Positions 24,676 to 33,877 are shown, counted from the stretch's first letter. The stretch: 40,397 nt of DNA from Fusibacter sp. A1 (GCF_004125825.1 NZ_QQWI01000019.1:1-40397), one strand, 5' to 3'. A program made the numbers and translations. Notes: generated from the letters alone by a model not told the origin.

Positions 24676-25776
24676 TCACTCAGGGCTTATAAATACTTTA
24701 CTTATCTCAGCGTTCGCACACAAGTGCAACATCGGCTGATAGTACATGTTGAAGACCAGGACATCGCCTGTCTTATAGTGCTGCTGGTCATCAGTCAGAT
24801 CGACTATCAGATGGTCGCTGCTGCTCCCCACCAAGTCGATCTCCTTATTGAGGGGGATCAGCTTTTCATGATCGCCAAAATCCTGTTTTCCGATAGCGAC
24901 AATCGCACGAATTCTGAAGCCCTTATCGACATATTCAGGCTTGTTTCCGAACGCATCGATAAATAGTTCGCCGACAGGATAAGACGGTTTGGTCTGAATT
25001 TCGATGATTTGTCCATAAAGCTGAAAAGCGTCTGAATGAACCTCGGGCATCGAAATACCAAAGTAATCCTTTAAGTCGCGACCAAGCAGGATATTCTCAC
25101 CGATTCTCAGGTGGTTGATTTTTGGAGGCATTTCTTGGTTTAAAACCAAGGGGTAAGATGATGTCGCCCCGCCCGAAACAATGTCTAGCGGTCTTCCTAT
25201 GGCCATTTCAATGGCATCGGCTCTATCAGAAAGCTCCATCATCTTTTCCTTTGTAGGTTTAATGGATCCGTAACATCCCAAATTGGTACCAACACCGTGT
25301 AGATCTATCCGCTCCAGCTCGAACTCTACAAACATCGCCAGCTCGACCAGGTCATCAAGATACCAGATTCCTTCTCTCAAGTCTCCCAGATCAGCCATCA
25401 GAACCACTTTATGCCTGGTGTTTTTTCGTTTGCATGATTGATTGAGCAGCGCCAGGGTTTCTTTGTCCGAATTCAGACTGCAGTCCGCATAGGTGATCAC
25501 CTCGTCGATTTCAGACTGCATCGGCAGCCTTAACAGCAATGTCTCAATGCGCCCATCGTACTTTTTTATCTCTTTTAATTGATCTATTCGAGAACTTCCC
25601 AAGCTTTCGCAACCGCCATCAAGCATCGCCTGACAGACCTCGAGCATTCCACCGCAGCCCTTGACTACTCCGGACACCGTGATACCGCTGTCCGCGCACG
25701 TTGACGCGATACTTTGTGCATTATCCTTCAGTTTACCTAAATCTATTCTTAATTGTGGATAGCTCTCTGTATTCAT
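24676..25776 (-). CDS. Alanine/ornithine racemase-family PLP enzyme
   Basis: 366 residues of the fold-type III alanine-racemase-like family that includes clostridial ornithine racemase. The PLP lysine is K39 in GVVKGCGG. Further family features are DLGDLREG, GVGTNLGCYG, VSGGATSSYPLV and HLRIGENILLG. It should interconvert L- and D-forms of an amino acid, perhaps ornithine; the substrate is inferred. The gap to the MocR gene downstream is 17 nt, so they form one operon. None of the ornithine aminomutase or thiolase genes of the ornithine oxidation pathway is in this window. Confidence 0.82.
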   Translation of the reverse strand: MNTESYPQLRIDLGKLKDNAQSIASTCADSGITVSGVVKGCGGMLEVCQAMLDGGCESLGSSRIDQLKEIKKYDGRIETLLLRLPMQSEIDEVITYADCSLNSDKETLALLNQSCKRKNTRHKVVLMADLGDLREGIWYLDDLVELAMFVEFELERIDLHGVGTNLGCYGSIKPTKEKMMELSDRADAIEMAIGRPLDIVSGGATSSYPLVLNQEMPPKINHLRIGENILLGRDLKDYFGISMPEVHSDAFQLYGQIIEIQTKPSYPVGELFIDAFGNKPEYVDKGFRIRAIVAIGKQDFGDHEKLIPLNKEIDLVGSSSDHLIVDLTDDQQHYKTGDVLVFNMYYQPMLHLCANAEISKVFISPE

Positions 25777-25829
25777 CGCTTACCTCCCTCTCTTTATGAT
25801 TTAACTATAGTGGAGTGAGGCGCGATTTG

Positions 25830-25861
25830 AACCATCCATATGGTTGATTCATCAACCAACC
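25830..25861. promoter_or_regulatory. Repeated AACC/GGTT half-sites, candidate MocR operator
   Basis: AACC starts at 25830, GGTT at 25842 and AACC at 25854, each 12 bp apart, with an extra AACC at 25858. The right pair forms a perfect dyad GGTTGAT-TC-ATCAACC (25842-25857). It lies in the 247-bp divergent region between the racemase and importer genes, about 20-50 bp upstream of a minus-strand TATAGT at 25809-25804. Confidence 0.55.
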
Positions 25862-25922
25862 GTAACTTGATTTTATTCTATCACCAAACCAGTATATTTT
25901 AAAGACTTTCCATACGGACCCG

Positions 25923-25951
25923 TTGACACATAATGCCAATTGCACTATAAT
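25923..25951 (+). promoter_or_regulatory. Consensus promoter of the importer operon
   Basis: TTGACA (25923-25928), exactly 17 bp, and TATAAT (25946-25951): a perfect sigma70-type promoter, 72 bp before the first start codon. Confidence 0.9.
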
Positions 25952-26023
25952 TCACAAAGATTGACCTTTCGTTTTAAGGGTAAACTACTAGTAGACAAAT
26001 TTTAAGAAGCATATGGAGGTACT

Positions 26024-27031
26024 ATGAAAAAAAATCTATTCATCCTCATGACCACAATCGTACTTATTCTTTCTCTTGTGGGTTGCCAAACCACACAAAA
26101 GGTAATCGAAAAAGAACCAGAACCAGTGCAAAAACAAGAACTGCACATAGGCACCCTGAAAGGTCCCACTGGAATGGGCATGGCTTATCTGATGGATCAA
26201 AACGAAACAGGAGCTAGCGCTATCCAATATACCTTTGATATCGTCGGCGCCCCAGACCAGCTGATCGGCAAAATAGTTCAAGGTGAAGTGCAGATCGCCG
26301 CTGTTCCTACCAACCTTGCTGCCATACTGAACACAAAGACCGAAGGCAAGATCCAGCTGCTTGCAGTGAATACGTTAGGTGTATTGTATGTGGTTGAAAA
26401 TGGCGATACCATTCAAACGATCGATGATTTGAAAGGCGCTGAGATGATGTCCTCTGGAAAAGGCGCCTCTCCTGAGTTTGTCTTCAACTACATCTTAAAT
26501 GAAAATGGAATGACAGCGGGTGATGATGTGATTGTCGATTACGCGCTTGAACATGGTGAACTTGCCGCCACAGTCGCTGCCGGTGACACAAAAATCGCTT
26601 TACTTCCTGAACCATTTGTGACGACCGTCCTATCAAAAAATCCTGACCTTCGTATCGCACTCGACCTAACCGATGAATGGTCAAAGACTACCGGTGGAGC
26701 TGTACTCCCTATGGGAGCGATCGTCGTGAACAAGGCTTTTGCAGCTGATAATCCAGAAGTAATCGCTCAATTTATGATAGAATATAGTGAGTCTGTGGAT
26801 TTTGTCAACAGCAATCAAACCGAAGCGGGAAACCTCATTTCCAAGTTTGATATCATCCCAGATCCCCTTCTTGCGACTAAGGCGATTGATGGGTCGAGCA
26901 TCACCTTAATCACCGCTGAGGATGCAAAAGACGACATTATCAAGTTCTTCGAGATACTGAAGGGATTCAATCCTCAATCCATTGGAGGTCAAGTACCCGA
27001 TGAAAGTTTCTTCTACAAGCAAAACCAATAA
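26024..27031 (+). CDS. NMT1/SsuA-like ABC substrate-binding lipoprotein
   Basis: 335 residues. Signal peptide FILMTTIVLILSLVGC with lipobox LVGC and lipidated Cys at about residue 21. The mature part starts QELHIGTLKGPTGMGMAYLM and carries EVQIAAVPTNLAAIL and DLKGAEMMSSGKGASPEFV, typical of binding proteins for sulfonate, nitrate or thiamine-precursor-type importers. It is the first gene of a four-gene unit with permease, ATPase and a threonine-synthase-like enzyme. Its end overlaps the permease start by 32 bp. Ligand unknown; context points to an amino-acid-related compound. Confidence 0.88.
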   Translation: MKKNLFILMTTIVLILSLVGCQTTQKVIEKEPEPVQKQELHIGTLKGPTGMGMAYLMDQNETGASAIQYTFDIVGAPDQLIGKIVQGEVQIAAVPTNLAAILNTKTEGKIQLLAVNTLGVLYVVENGDTIQTIDDLKGAEMMSSGKGASPEFVFNYILNENGMTAGDDVIVDYALEHGELAATVAAGDTKIALLPEPFVTTVLSKNPDLRIALDLTDEWSKTTGGAVLPMGAIVVNKAFAADNPEVIAQFMIEYSESVDFVNSNQTEAGNLISKFDIIPDPLLATKAIDGSSITLITAEDAKDDIIKFFEILKGFNPQSIGGQVPDESFFYKQNQ

Positions 27032-27782
27032 GAATACCAGTTTTTTTGAAGCCATGGTCATACTATCGGTATGGCTTGGACTTTGGACGATAGTCTCAGG
27101 GCAGATAAGCATTTTTTATCTGCCTTCTCCATATGAGACCGGTCTTGTGCTGCTTGACTTGCTGCTTACTCCCACCACCTATCTGATTGTGGCTACCAGC
27201 CTTTTAAGAGTGCTTGTCGGACTCTTTTTCGCATTCGTGCTTGGACTTTTGACGGGGCTTCTGTCCGGTCGTTTTAGCCTCTTCAATAAATTCATGCAGC
27301 CCATGGTCGTTTCAATCAAATCCACCCCGGTGGTATCCTTTATCATGCTCGCACTTCTTTATCTTGATGGACCGGTCGTGCCCAGTTTTTGTGGTATGCT
27401 CCTTTGTTATCCGATTATCTATAGCAACGTGCTGGAAGGATACTCTAATGTGGATAAGGAGCTGATCAACATGTCCAAGGTCTATCGGGTTTCCTTTAAG
27501 GATCAACTGTCCTCACTCTATCTGCCGAGCATGGCGCCCTATATCATCTCGGGAACCTTGACATCCATCGGTATCGCGTGGAAGGGAACTATCGCCGCAG
27601 AAGTACTAAGTGTGCTGAGAAACTCTATCGGACTTCAAATCTACAACAGTAAGATCTACATAGAAATTCCTTCAGTTTTCGCGTGGACCATCATCATCAT
27701 CGTCTGCAGCCTGTTCATCGAAAGAACGACCAGAAAACTGATAGCAAAGAACAAATACTACGAACAGTTCAAGGTGATATGA
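27000..27782 (+). CDS. ABC permease (SsuC/TauC type)
   Basis: About 260 residues. The start at 27000 is set by GGAGGT (26985-26990) nine nt upstream; the frame is also open from 26982. It carries several hydrophobic segments (for example LLRVLVGLFFAFVLGLLTGLL) and the inner-membrane transporter loop KDQLSSLYLPSMAPYIISGTLTSIGIAWKG, which is of the SsuC/TauC type. The start lies inside the upstream coding region, and its stop overlaps the ATPase start (ATGA), so translation is coupled throughout the operon. Confidence 0.9.
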   Translation: MKVSSTSKTNKNTSFFEAMVILSVWLGLWTIVSGQISIFYLPSPYETGLVLLDLLLTPTTYLIVATSLLRVLVGLFFAFVLGLLTGLLSGRFSLFNKFMQPMVVSIKSTPVVSFIMLALLYLDGPVVPSFCGMLLCYPIIYSNVLEGYSNVDKELINMSKVYRVSFKDQLSSLYLPSMAPYIISGTLTSIGIAWKGTIAAEVLSVLRNSIGLQIYNSKIYIEIPSVFAWTIIIIVCSLFIERTTRKLIAKNKYYEQFKVI

Positions 27783-28420
27783 TGATACGGCTTAATAAGA
27801 TTTCTAAAAATTTCGGATCACTTGTGATCCTTAGGGACTTCAGTATCGATTTTCACTCGAATGAGGTTACTTGCCTGCTTGGACCTTCAGGATGTGGAAA
27901 ATCGACCATACTCAAAATGTTATCTTCACTGGACCACCATTATCAGGGGACGATCGAGGGACTTAAAGATCAGGCGGTCTCCTTTGTATTCCAGGAGCCC
28001 AGGCTTATACCATGGCTAAGCGTCAAAGAAAATCTGACCTATGTCCTAAACGGCAAACTGCCTGCTGATACCATCGATTCCTATGTGATGGGTATTTTAA
28101 ACAGGGTGGGTCTAAGCGAGTTTAAAGATGCTTATCCAAATGCTTTAAGCGGCGGAATGAAACAGCGCGTCTCCCTGGCGAGGGCCTTTGCCACACCACA
28201 TGACTTGTTGCTTTTGGACGAGCCTTTCCAAGGACTCGATCTTGCGCTTAAAGAGCAATTGATGACGCTTTTGGAAGATTTACTCAGTACGGAACAAAAG
28301 ACGGTGATCATGGTCACACACGACCTCTACGAAGCTGAACGGCTTGCAAATAGGATCATCTACCTTGGTAAACAACCGCTAAAAATTCTTAAGGATTCTA
28401 CCACCGGGAGTTATTTATGA
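27779..28420 (+). CDS. ABC ATPase (SsuB/TauB type)
   Basis: About 213 residues from the ATG at 27779 or the next ATG at 27782; both overlap the permease stop, with an AAGGTG site upstream. Walker A GPSGCGKST, Q-loop FVFQEPRLIPWL, signature LSGGMKQRVSLARAFA, Walker B LLLLDEPFQGLD and His loop MVTHDLYEAERL are all intact. It is shorter than the usual ~250 residues because the C-terminus ends soon after the His loop. The stop overlaps the start of the next gene by 4 bp. Confidence 0.92.
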   Translation: MMIRLNKISKNFGSLVILRDFSIDFHSNEVTCLLGPSGCGKSTILKMLSSLDHHYQGTIEGLKDQAVSFVFQEPRLIPWLSVKENLTYVLNGKLPADTIDSYVMGILNRVGLSEFKDAYPNALSGGMKQRVSLARAFATPHDLLLLDEPFQGLDLALKEQLMTLLEDLLSTEQKTVIMVTHDLYEAERLANRIIYLGKQPLKILKDSTTGSYL

Positions 28421-29511
28421 GAACGTATCAGTGCATAGTCTGCAGCAATGAATATACAGTAAGGATCAACCGCTTTGTTTGTGATTGCGGTGGAGTGCTT
28501 TGTTTGACACCAGCAAAAGCCCTCTTTGATGTTGAAAAGATCGATTCGGGCATCTGGAGCCTATTTAGATACCACCACGCACTCCCACTTCCTAGTCCTA
28601 GGGAATGGAGTAAGCTCACACTCGGCGAGGGCATGACCCCCCTTGTTCCAGTCAAAGACCATCCAAATGTCTACTTTAAGATGGATTATCTGATGCCCAC
28701 TGGTTCATTCAAGGACCGAGGCGCTGTCATGCTTGTAGCAAAGGCTGTAGAACTAGGCGCCAAGGCCATAGTCCAGGATAGCAGCGGCAATGCGGGCGCG
28801 TCGGTCGCCGCCTATGCCGCCAGAGCGTCGATCCCTTGTGAGATCTTCGTTCCTGCCTCTACATCGTCGCAGAAGACGCAGCAGATCAGGGCATACGGAG
28901 CTAAACTCACTCTTGTGGACGGCTCACGGGAAGATACCGCAAGAGCCGCACTTCAGGCTGCCTTAGAACCTGGTGTGTTTTATGCGAGTCATGTCTATAA
29001 TCCCTATTTTCATGAAGGCACAAAGACCTATGTCTATGAAGTATTTGAACAGCTAGGTGGAGCGCTCCCCGATACCTTTATTGTTCCTGTGGGCAATGGC
29101 ACACTCCTACTTGGAATCTATCAGGGATTACAGGATTTGAAAGACTCAGGACTCATTGAGATGCTGCCACGAATCGTTGCGGTCCAGTCGGCACATTGCA
29201 GTCCGATTCACAACAGGATTCATAAAAAAGACCAGGTTGAAGCTTTTTCACCGACCCATGCCGAAGGTATCGCCATAGCCGATCCAAAGCGTATCGAGCA
29301 GATTTTAAATGCCCTTCGACAGACCGGTGGCACAAGCATCCTTGCTCCAGAAGACAAGATAATACCCTGCAAAGAGAGCCTTAGTCTTGAGGGTATCTAT
29401 GTCGAACCGACAACCGCTGCGACCTTGGCCGCCTATCTCAGTCACCAGTACTTATTTTCGAAAAGGGAGACCATTGTCATTCCCATGTGCGGCAGCGGAC
29501 TAAAAAAATAA
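28417..29511 (+). CDS. Threonine-synthase-like PLP enzyme in an importer operon
   Basis: 364 residues of fold-type II. The N-terminus has C6, C9, C22 and C24, a zinc-ribbon-like set found in some threonine synthases. The PLP lysine is K99 in MPTGSFKDRGA, and the substrate loop QDSSGNAGASVAAYAA and PVGNGTLLLG are typical of the family. Threonine synthase makes threonine from phosphohomoserine, but relatives do other beta/gamma replacements, including cysteate synthase. No homoserine kinase or dehydrogenase lies nearby, and coupling to an SsuA-like importer suggests processing of the imported compound. True threonine synthase function cannot be excluded. Confidence 0.8.
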   Translation: MRTYQCIVCSNEYTVRINRFVCDCGGVLCLTPAKALFDVEKIDSGIWSLFRYHHALPLPSPREWSKLTLGEGMTPLVPVKDHPNVYFKMDYLMPTGSFKDRGAVMLVAKAVELGAKAIVQDSSGNAGASVAAYAARASIPCEIFVPASTSSQKTQQIRAYGAKLTLVDGSREDTARAALQAALEPGVFYASHVYNPYFHEGTKTYVYEVFEQLGGALPDTFIVPVGNGTLLLGIYQGLQDLKDSGLIEMLPRIVAVQSAHCSPIHNRIHKKDQVEAFSPTHAEGIAIADPKRIEQILNALRQTGGTSILAPEDKIIPCKESLSLEGIYVEPTTAATLAAYLSHQYLFSKRETIVIPMCGSGLKK

Positions 29512-29533
29512 GGGTGGCCGAGGCAACCCTTAT
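29502..29533 (-). terminator. Terminator between convergent genes (strong on minus strand)
   Basis: ATAAGGGTGGCC (29508-29519) and GGCAACCCTTAT (29522-29533) form a long stem with one mismatch and a 2-nt turn. The minus-strand read ends in a run of seven T; the plus-strand tail is weak (CGCATTTT). Confidence 0.75.
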
Positions 29534-29543
29534 CGCATTTTGT

Positions 29544-31961
29544 CTAATGTTTGGAATTCTTATGACTTTTTATAAAATCTACAGAACCTTTGATCAACCT
29601 GCCGTTTACCATGTGTAATACGGCATTTATTTTTCTAAAGCTTATCTTACCCCTGCTCATCAGAACGATGCTCCTTAGGGGAGTGTCCTCTATCATGGCA
29701 TCCACCAGTTTTTTAAATGACTTGTCGTGATCTTTGGCCATCTCGTTGAATCTGCCTTTTCCGATTTTGTATAGGACTCGGCCGGCAAGAGTATGTTTGA
29801 TATCGCCTACTGTCGCATTTAATGTGAAGTGTCCCTGTTTATAGGGATGATTGTTAGGTGGTTTTCTTCCAAGCAATCTTTTAAAGGTGGCATCACTCAC
29901 GTTCAAGTATTCCCTATTATGATACGCGGATAGCAGGTCCTTTAGGCTGACAAGAATCTTATCGCTGCCTTTGACCTCCACATAATCCACTAAAACGATA
30001 TAATCGGATGATTTTCCTATCATGATTGAGAAATCACCGGATTCCACTTCCCATTTCTCTTCAAGGGTATTGTAAAAGGCGAACGCCCTTCTGTCCAGTG
30101 TCATCTTGACCACCTTACGCTCACCGGGCTTGAGCGTCACTCTGGCAAAGCCCTTTAGTTCCATGTTCGGACGATGGACCGTCGATTGAACGTCTGAAAC
30201 ATACAGCTGTACGATTTCAGAACCGGCTCTTTCACCGGTATTTGTCACCGTCACATAAACGTCGACTTCCTCATTCTCAGAAATCTTCGACTTTGATACA
30301 CGTAATTTGTTATATTCAAAAAAGGTATAGCTCAGACCATAACCGAACGGAAACAGAACTTCTTTGTTAAAGGTATTGAAATAGCGATAGCCTACATATA
30401 AGCCCTCCCGATATTCCACCGAGTTCGGACCCATCCTGAACCATTCTGTCGATGGACAATCCTCAAGTGCCAGGGGAAAAGTCTCTGCAAGCTTACCGCT
30501 AGGATTTTGATTTCCATAAATCAGATCGATGGTTGCGGCACCGCCCATCTGTCCGCTCAAGTAGGTTTCAAGAACACTTCTCACTCCTATCAGCCACGGC
30601 ATCACGATTGGAGCTCCGTTTTGAAGCACGACCACCACATTGGGATTCACCCCTGCGACAGACTCTATCAGTAGGCTGTGTGACATAGGTAGATTCAGGT
30701 GTTCCCTGTCGAACGCCTCTGACTCGTAATCGTCTGTCAGTCCTGCAAAAATGACAACCGTCTTCGCCTGACTCGCCTTTTTAACTGCCTTTTGCATCAA
30801 CACCGCATCCGGTATGTCCGTTTCCATATCGTAGCCCTGCTCGTAGTCAAAGGGGTATCCAAGAGCACTTACAGCATCAAAGGCGCTGACAACTCGCGTC
30901 GGATTGATTCTCGAGCTTCCGCTTCCCTGATACCTCGGTTTTTTAAAGAACTCACCGATGAAAAGAACCGGTTCCTCCCCCGATAAGGGCAATAGCTGTC
31001 CTTCGTTCTTTAGCAGCACAGAAGACTCCACAGACGCTTTGTAGGCCAGTTCCTCCTGTTCCCTAATGGGTTCTTCCGCCGTGGTTTTCGCATAGTGCTT
31101 CGCATCTTCAACAAGTTTTAAAAATCGGAACACCACCTTATCTAGTTCCGCCTCAGTAAGTGTTCCATCTTTTACAGCCTGAATGATTTTTTCATCGTTT
31201 AATCCGCCGCTACTGGGCATTTCAAGTTCAAGACCCGCCTTGATTCCTTCGACCCTATCGTTGCACGCACCCCAATCGGTTACGACTACCCCCTGGTAAC
31301 GCCATTGGTCTCGCAAGATAGTCGTCAGCAAGTATTTGTTATCGCTGCAATAGACCCCGTTTAGCTTGTTGTATGCGCACATCACCGTCCATGGATTGGA
31401 TTCCTTGATGGCTATTTCAAATCCTGTCAGATAGATTTCCCTTAGAGTCCTCTCATCCACCACAGAATCGATCGTCATTCTCCTATGTTCCTGATTGTTT
31501 GCTGCAAAATGCTTAATCGAAGTGCCCACGCCATTGTTCTGCACTCCCCGGATAAAGGCCGCGGCCATCTTTCCGGTAAGATAGGGATCTTCAGAAATGT
31601 ACTCGAAATTTCTTCCGCAAAGCGGGGATCTTTTTATATTCGCACCCGGACCAAGCAGTACACCGACCCCTTCATGATTGCATGCCAGGGCAAGGGCTTG
31701 TCCTATATCGTAAAGCAGGTCCCTGTCCCATGAGCTTGCAGTGGCGGATGCCGTAGGAAAGCAGACCGCTTCTGTTGCGGCATTCATCCCCAAATGGTCT
31801 TCCGTGTCATCTTGTTTTCTAAGTCCATGCGGTCCGTCCGCAAGCCTGATCTGAGGTATCGCCAGTCTTTTTATCGCTTGCGTTTCCCAAAACCCGGACC
31901 CAGAGCAAAGTGAGGCTTTCTCTTCAAGAGTCAATTGGTCGATAATTTCATTTCTATCCAT
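29544..31961 (-). CDS. Beta-glucosidase, GH3 family
   Basis: 805 residues without a signal peptide, so probably intracellular. The GH3 N-terminal barrel starts with LADGPHGLRKQ and carries GPGANIKRSPLCGRNFEYISEDP, GTSIKHFAANNQEHRR and the nucleophile D229 in GVVVTDWGA. The second domain contains the AGLTDDYESEAFDRE region with likely acid/base residues, and a fibronectin-III-like C-terminal domain follows (VYVTVTNTGERAGSEIVQLYV). This is the layout of cytoplasmic beta-glucosidases. It would split cellobiose-type or aryl beta-glucosides. About 130 residues beyond the Fn3-like domain are unusual for the family and unrecognised. It is divergent from the M24 peptidase gene. Confidence 0.92.
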   Translation of the reverse strand: MDRNEIIDQLTLEEKASLCSGSGFWETQAIKRLAIPQIRLADGPHGLRKQDDTEDHLGMNAATEAVCFPTASATASSWDRDLLYDIGQALALACNHEGVGVLLGPGANIKRSPLCGRNFEYISEDPYLTGKMAAAFIRGVQNNGVGTSIKHFAANNQEHRRMTIDSVVDERTLREIYLTGFEIAIKESNPWTVMCAYNKLNGVYCSDNKYLLTTILRDQWRYQGVVVTDWGACNDRVEGIKAGLELEMPSSGGLNDEKIIQAVKDGTLTEAELDKVVFRFLKLVEDAKHYAKTTAEEPIREQEELAYKASVESSVLLKNEGQLLPLSGEEPVLFIGEFFKKPRYQGSGSSRINPTRVVSAFDAVSALGYPFDYEQGYDMETDIPDAVLMQKAVKKASQAKTVVIFAGLTDDYESEAFDREHLNLPMSHSLLIESVAGVNPNVVVVLQNGAPIVMPWLIGVRSVLETYLSGQMGGAATIDLIYGNQNPSGKLAETFPLALEDCPSTEWFRMGPNSVEYREGLYVGYRYFNTFNKEVLFPFGYGLSYTFFEYNKLRVSKSKISENEEVDVYVTVTNTGERAGSEIVQLYVSDVQSTVHRPNMELKGFARVTLKPGERKVVKMTLDRRAFAFYNTLEEKWEVESGDFSIMIGKSSDYIVLVDYVEVKGSDKILVSLKDLLSAYHNREYLNVSDATFKRLLGRKPPNNHPYKQGHFTLNATVGDIKHTLAGRVLYKIGKGRFNEMAKDHDKSFKKLVDAMIEDTPLRSIVLMSRGKISFRKINAVLHMVNGRLIKGSVDFIKSHKNSKH

Positions 31962-32037
31962 ATCCTCACCTCCTATCCGATAGTATACCCATTATTGAAC
32001 TTCTGAAAAACTATTGAAGTACTAAACAGCAACTATT

Positions 32038-32046
32038 TGATATACT
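32038..32046 (+). promoter_or_regulatory. Extended -10 promoter of the M24 peptidase gene
   Basis: TGATATACT is a TGn-extended -10 element 46 bp before the start codon. No clear -35 is at the normal distance. Confidence 0.45.
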
Positions 32047-32091
32047 ATTCATAACGACAAAAATAATCATCCGCATACCAAGGAGAACCTC

Positions 32092-33294
32092 ATGATCTAT
32101 GATCTTGCAAAACAGATTGAACTTGATTTTTACATAAAGCAAAAACGCATCACCACCTTGATACCCGAACTCTTAAAACGCTATGGCATCGATCTATGGA
32201 TTGTGGTGTCCCGTGAATACAACGAGGATCCGCTTTTTCATCAGCTGACTCCCATGCTCGAAGCCCATGCATCTAGAATGTCCATACTGCTTTTTCAGCA
32301 AGACACCCAGTACAGCATCAGCGGCGACGGCTACGGCCTTTACGAACTTTATTGGGATCATGGCACAGAAAACCAGTGGCAGGCACTTGAGCGCTTTATC
32401 CGCGAGAAAAGGGTAAAAAAAGTCGCAATCAACACCTCGGATGATTATCCCATCGCTGACGGACTCAGTTCTTCGCTTTACCACACGCTGTTTCCTTATC
32501 TTGAGGACTGCGAGGTGGTCTCCTCACAAGAGCTTGTCTGCTCCTTTTTAGAAACAAGGACAAGCGAAGAGCTTAAGCTCTATACTCTGGTGTACGATAC
32601 CGCCCTTAGCATCTTAAAAGATTCGTTCTCAAGTCATGTGATCCAACCGGGAACAACCACCACAAAAGCGCTTGAACTCCATTTGGTGGAACAGACAAAA
32701 AAACTGGGCCTGATCAACTGGTTCAAGCCCGATGTCGCACTTCAGAGAAAGGGTGAGACGGACGCGCGTATCTTCAATGAGACCATCCAGTACGAGGATC
32801 TGATTCAGATAGATTTCGGTCTGACCTATCTCGGCCTTTGCACGGACACACAACGCCTTTTGTACATCAATCGTCCAGGCGAACCCTTACCACAAGGGTT
32901 TTCAGACGGTATCTCTAGGAGCAACCGGTTCCAGACAATCGTAATGGAACAGGCGTCAGTCGGTAAGACAGGAAATCGAATCCTCAAGGATTCCCTTGAA
33001 CAGGCCCTAAAGGAAGGCTTGTCCGCAAAGCTGTACACCCATCCCATCGGCACTCACGGTCACGGTATCGGACCCTCCATCGGAATGTGGGACCAGCAGG
33101 TTTCAGTGCCTGTCAGAGGCGACCTGAAGCTCAACGACAATACCTGTTACGCGCTTGAACTGAACACAAGAAGCTTCATCGAGCAGTGGAATCAGGAAGT
33201 GGTGTTTTTCCTAGAGGAAACGGTGAAGGTGGAAGACGGAAAAATGCAGTTTATCCTGCCCCATCAAGAAAAAATATACTTACTGAACACCTAA
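32092..33294 (+). CDS. M24-family metallopeptidase (Xaa-Pro peptidase-like)
   Basis: 400 residues. The N-terminal ~170 residues are a creatinase-like domain. The C-terminal pita-bread domain has all five metal ligands in order: D in QIDFG, D in LCTDTQRL, H in HPIGTHGHGIGPSIG, E in YALELNTR and E in NQEVVFFLEETV. The order and spacing suit an aminopeptidase P/prolidase-like enzyme, cytoplasmic. The substrate is probably a short peptide; prolidase versus other M24 activities cannot be told. SD AAGGAG precedes the ATG and a strong terminator follows. Confidence 0.88.
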   Translation: MIYDLAKQIELDFYIKQKRITTLIPELLKRYGIDLWIVVSREYNEDPLFHQLTPMLEAHASRMSILLFQQDTQYSISGDGYGLYELYWDHGTENQWQALERFIREKRVKKVAINTSDDYPIADGLSSSLYHTLFPYLEDCEVVSSQELVCSFLETRTSEELKLYTLVYDTALSILKDSFSSHVIQPGTTTTKALELHLVEQTKKLGLINWFKPDVALQRKGETDARIFNETIQYEDLIQIDFGLTYLGLCTDTQRLLYINRPGEPLPQGFSDGISRSNRFQTIVMEQASVGKTGNRILKDSLEQALKEGLSAKLYTHPIGTHGHGIGPSIGMWDQQVSVPVRGDLKLNDNTCYALELNTRSFIEQWNQEVVFFLEETVKVEDGKMQFILPHQEKIYLLNT

Positions 33295-33298
33295 ATAA

Positions 33299-33349
33299 AA
33301 AAAGTGTGCGAACCGGTGTAGCTGATGCCACGCCGTCCGCACACTTTTT
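33299..33349. terminator. Bidirectional terminator between convergent genes
   Basis: AAAAAGTGTGCG and CGCACACTTTTT form a 12-bp stem whose loop holds a second short stem. T-runs exist on both strands. Confidence 0.85.
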
Positions 33350-33860
33350 ACAGGTTGATCCAGTACCTTCTTGTAAGCACCCCTTCGAAAACGGGCTTGT
33401 CCTCTAGAACGCCGCCATTATTCTCAATGGTTCTGGCAGAGCCTAGATTGTCATCATCACAGGTGATCAGGACCTTTTCATAGCCCATTTCATTAACGAG
33501 TGAAAGCATCATGGCCAGCATTTTTGTCGCGTATCCTTTACCCCGTTCAGTCGGTCTGACACCGTATCCGATATGCCCGCCGTTTTCCAGCAGCCTATCA
33601 TTGAGCTCGTGGCGTAAATCAATGGCTCCGACTAACTTTTCCTCGTCTTCTAAAAAATACACGGTATGCGTCACAAATCCCTGTTCGACCATCCCCGCCA
33701 CATCCGTCGCCTGTATCTCCCAGATGGCGACCTGCTTTAAGAAGTTTTCACTTCTGCGTTTTGCGTTTCCTGGAACAATCAGTTCTCCAGAAGCCTCCCA
33801 CTCACAGATATAGTCCTCATAGGCTTTCTCATCAATTTCGTCATACTTAAGCAGTCTCAT
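33348..33860 (-). CDS. GNAT N-acetyltransferase
   Basis: 170 residues with the acetyl-CoA loop GYGVRPTERGKGYATKMLAMML followed by VLITCDDDNLGSARTIENNGGVLE, as in GNAT proteins acting on small molecules or ribosomal proteins. It is coupled by a 17-nt gap to the next GNAT gene upstream, as the end of a three-gene minus-strand unit (35734 to 33348). Its substrate is unknown. Confidence 0.85.
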   Translation of the reverse strand: MRLLKYDEIDEKAYEDYICEWEASGELIVPGNAKRRSENFLKQVAIWEIQATDVAGMVEQGFVTHTVYFLEDEEKLVGAIDLRHELNDRLLENGGHIGYGVRPTERGKGYATKMLAMMLSLVNEMGYEKVLITCDDDNLGSARTIENNGGVLEDKPVFEGVLTRRYWINL

Positions 33861-33877
33861 CTGTTGTCCCCCTAAAA

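Noticed and set aside
28417..29511. OrtB subunit of 2-amino-4-ketopentanoate thiolase
   Set aside because: The fold is related and an ornithine-racemase-like gene is close, but OrtB is longer (about 470 residues) and no ortA, ord or oraS/oraE is in the window.
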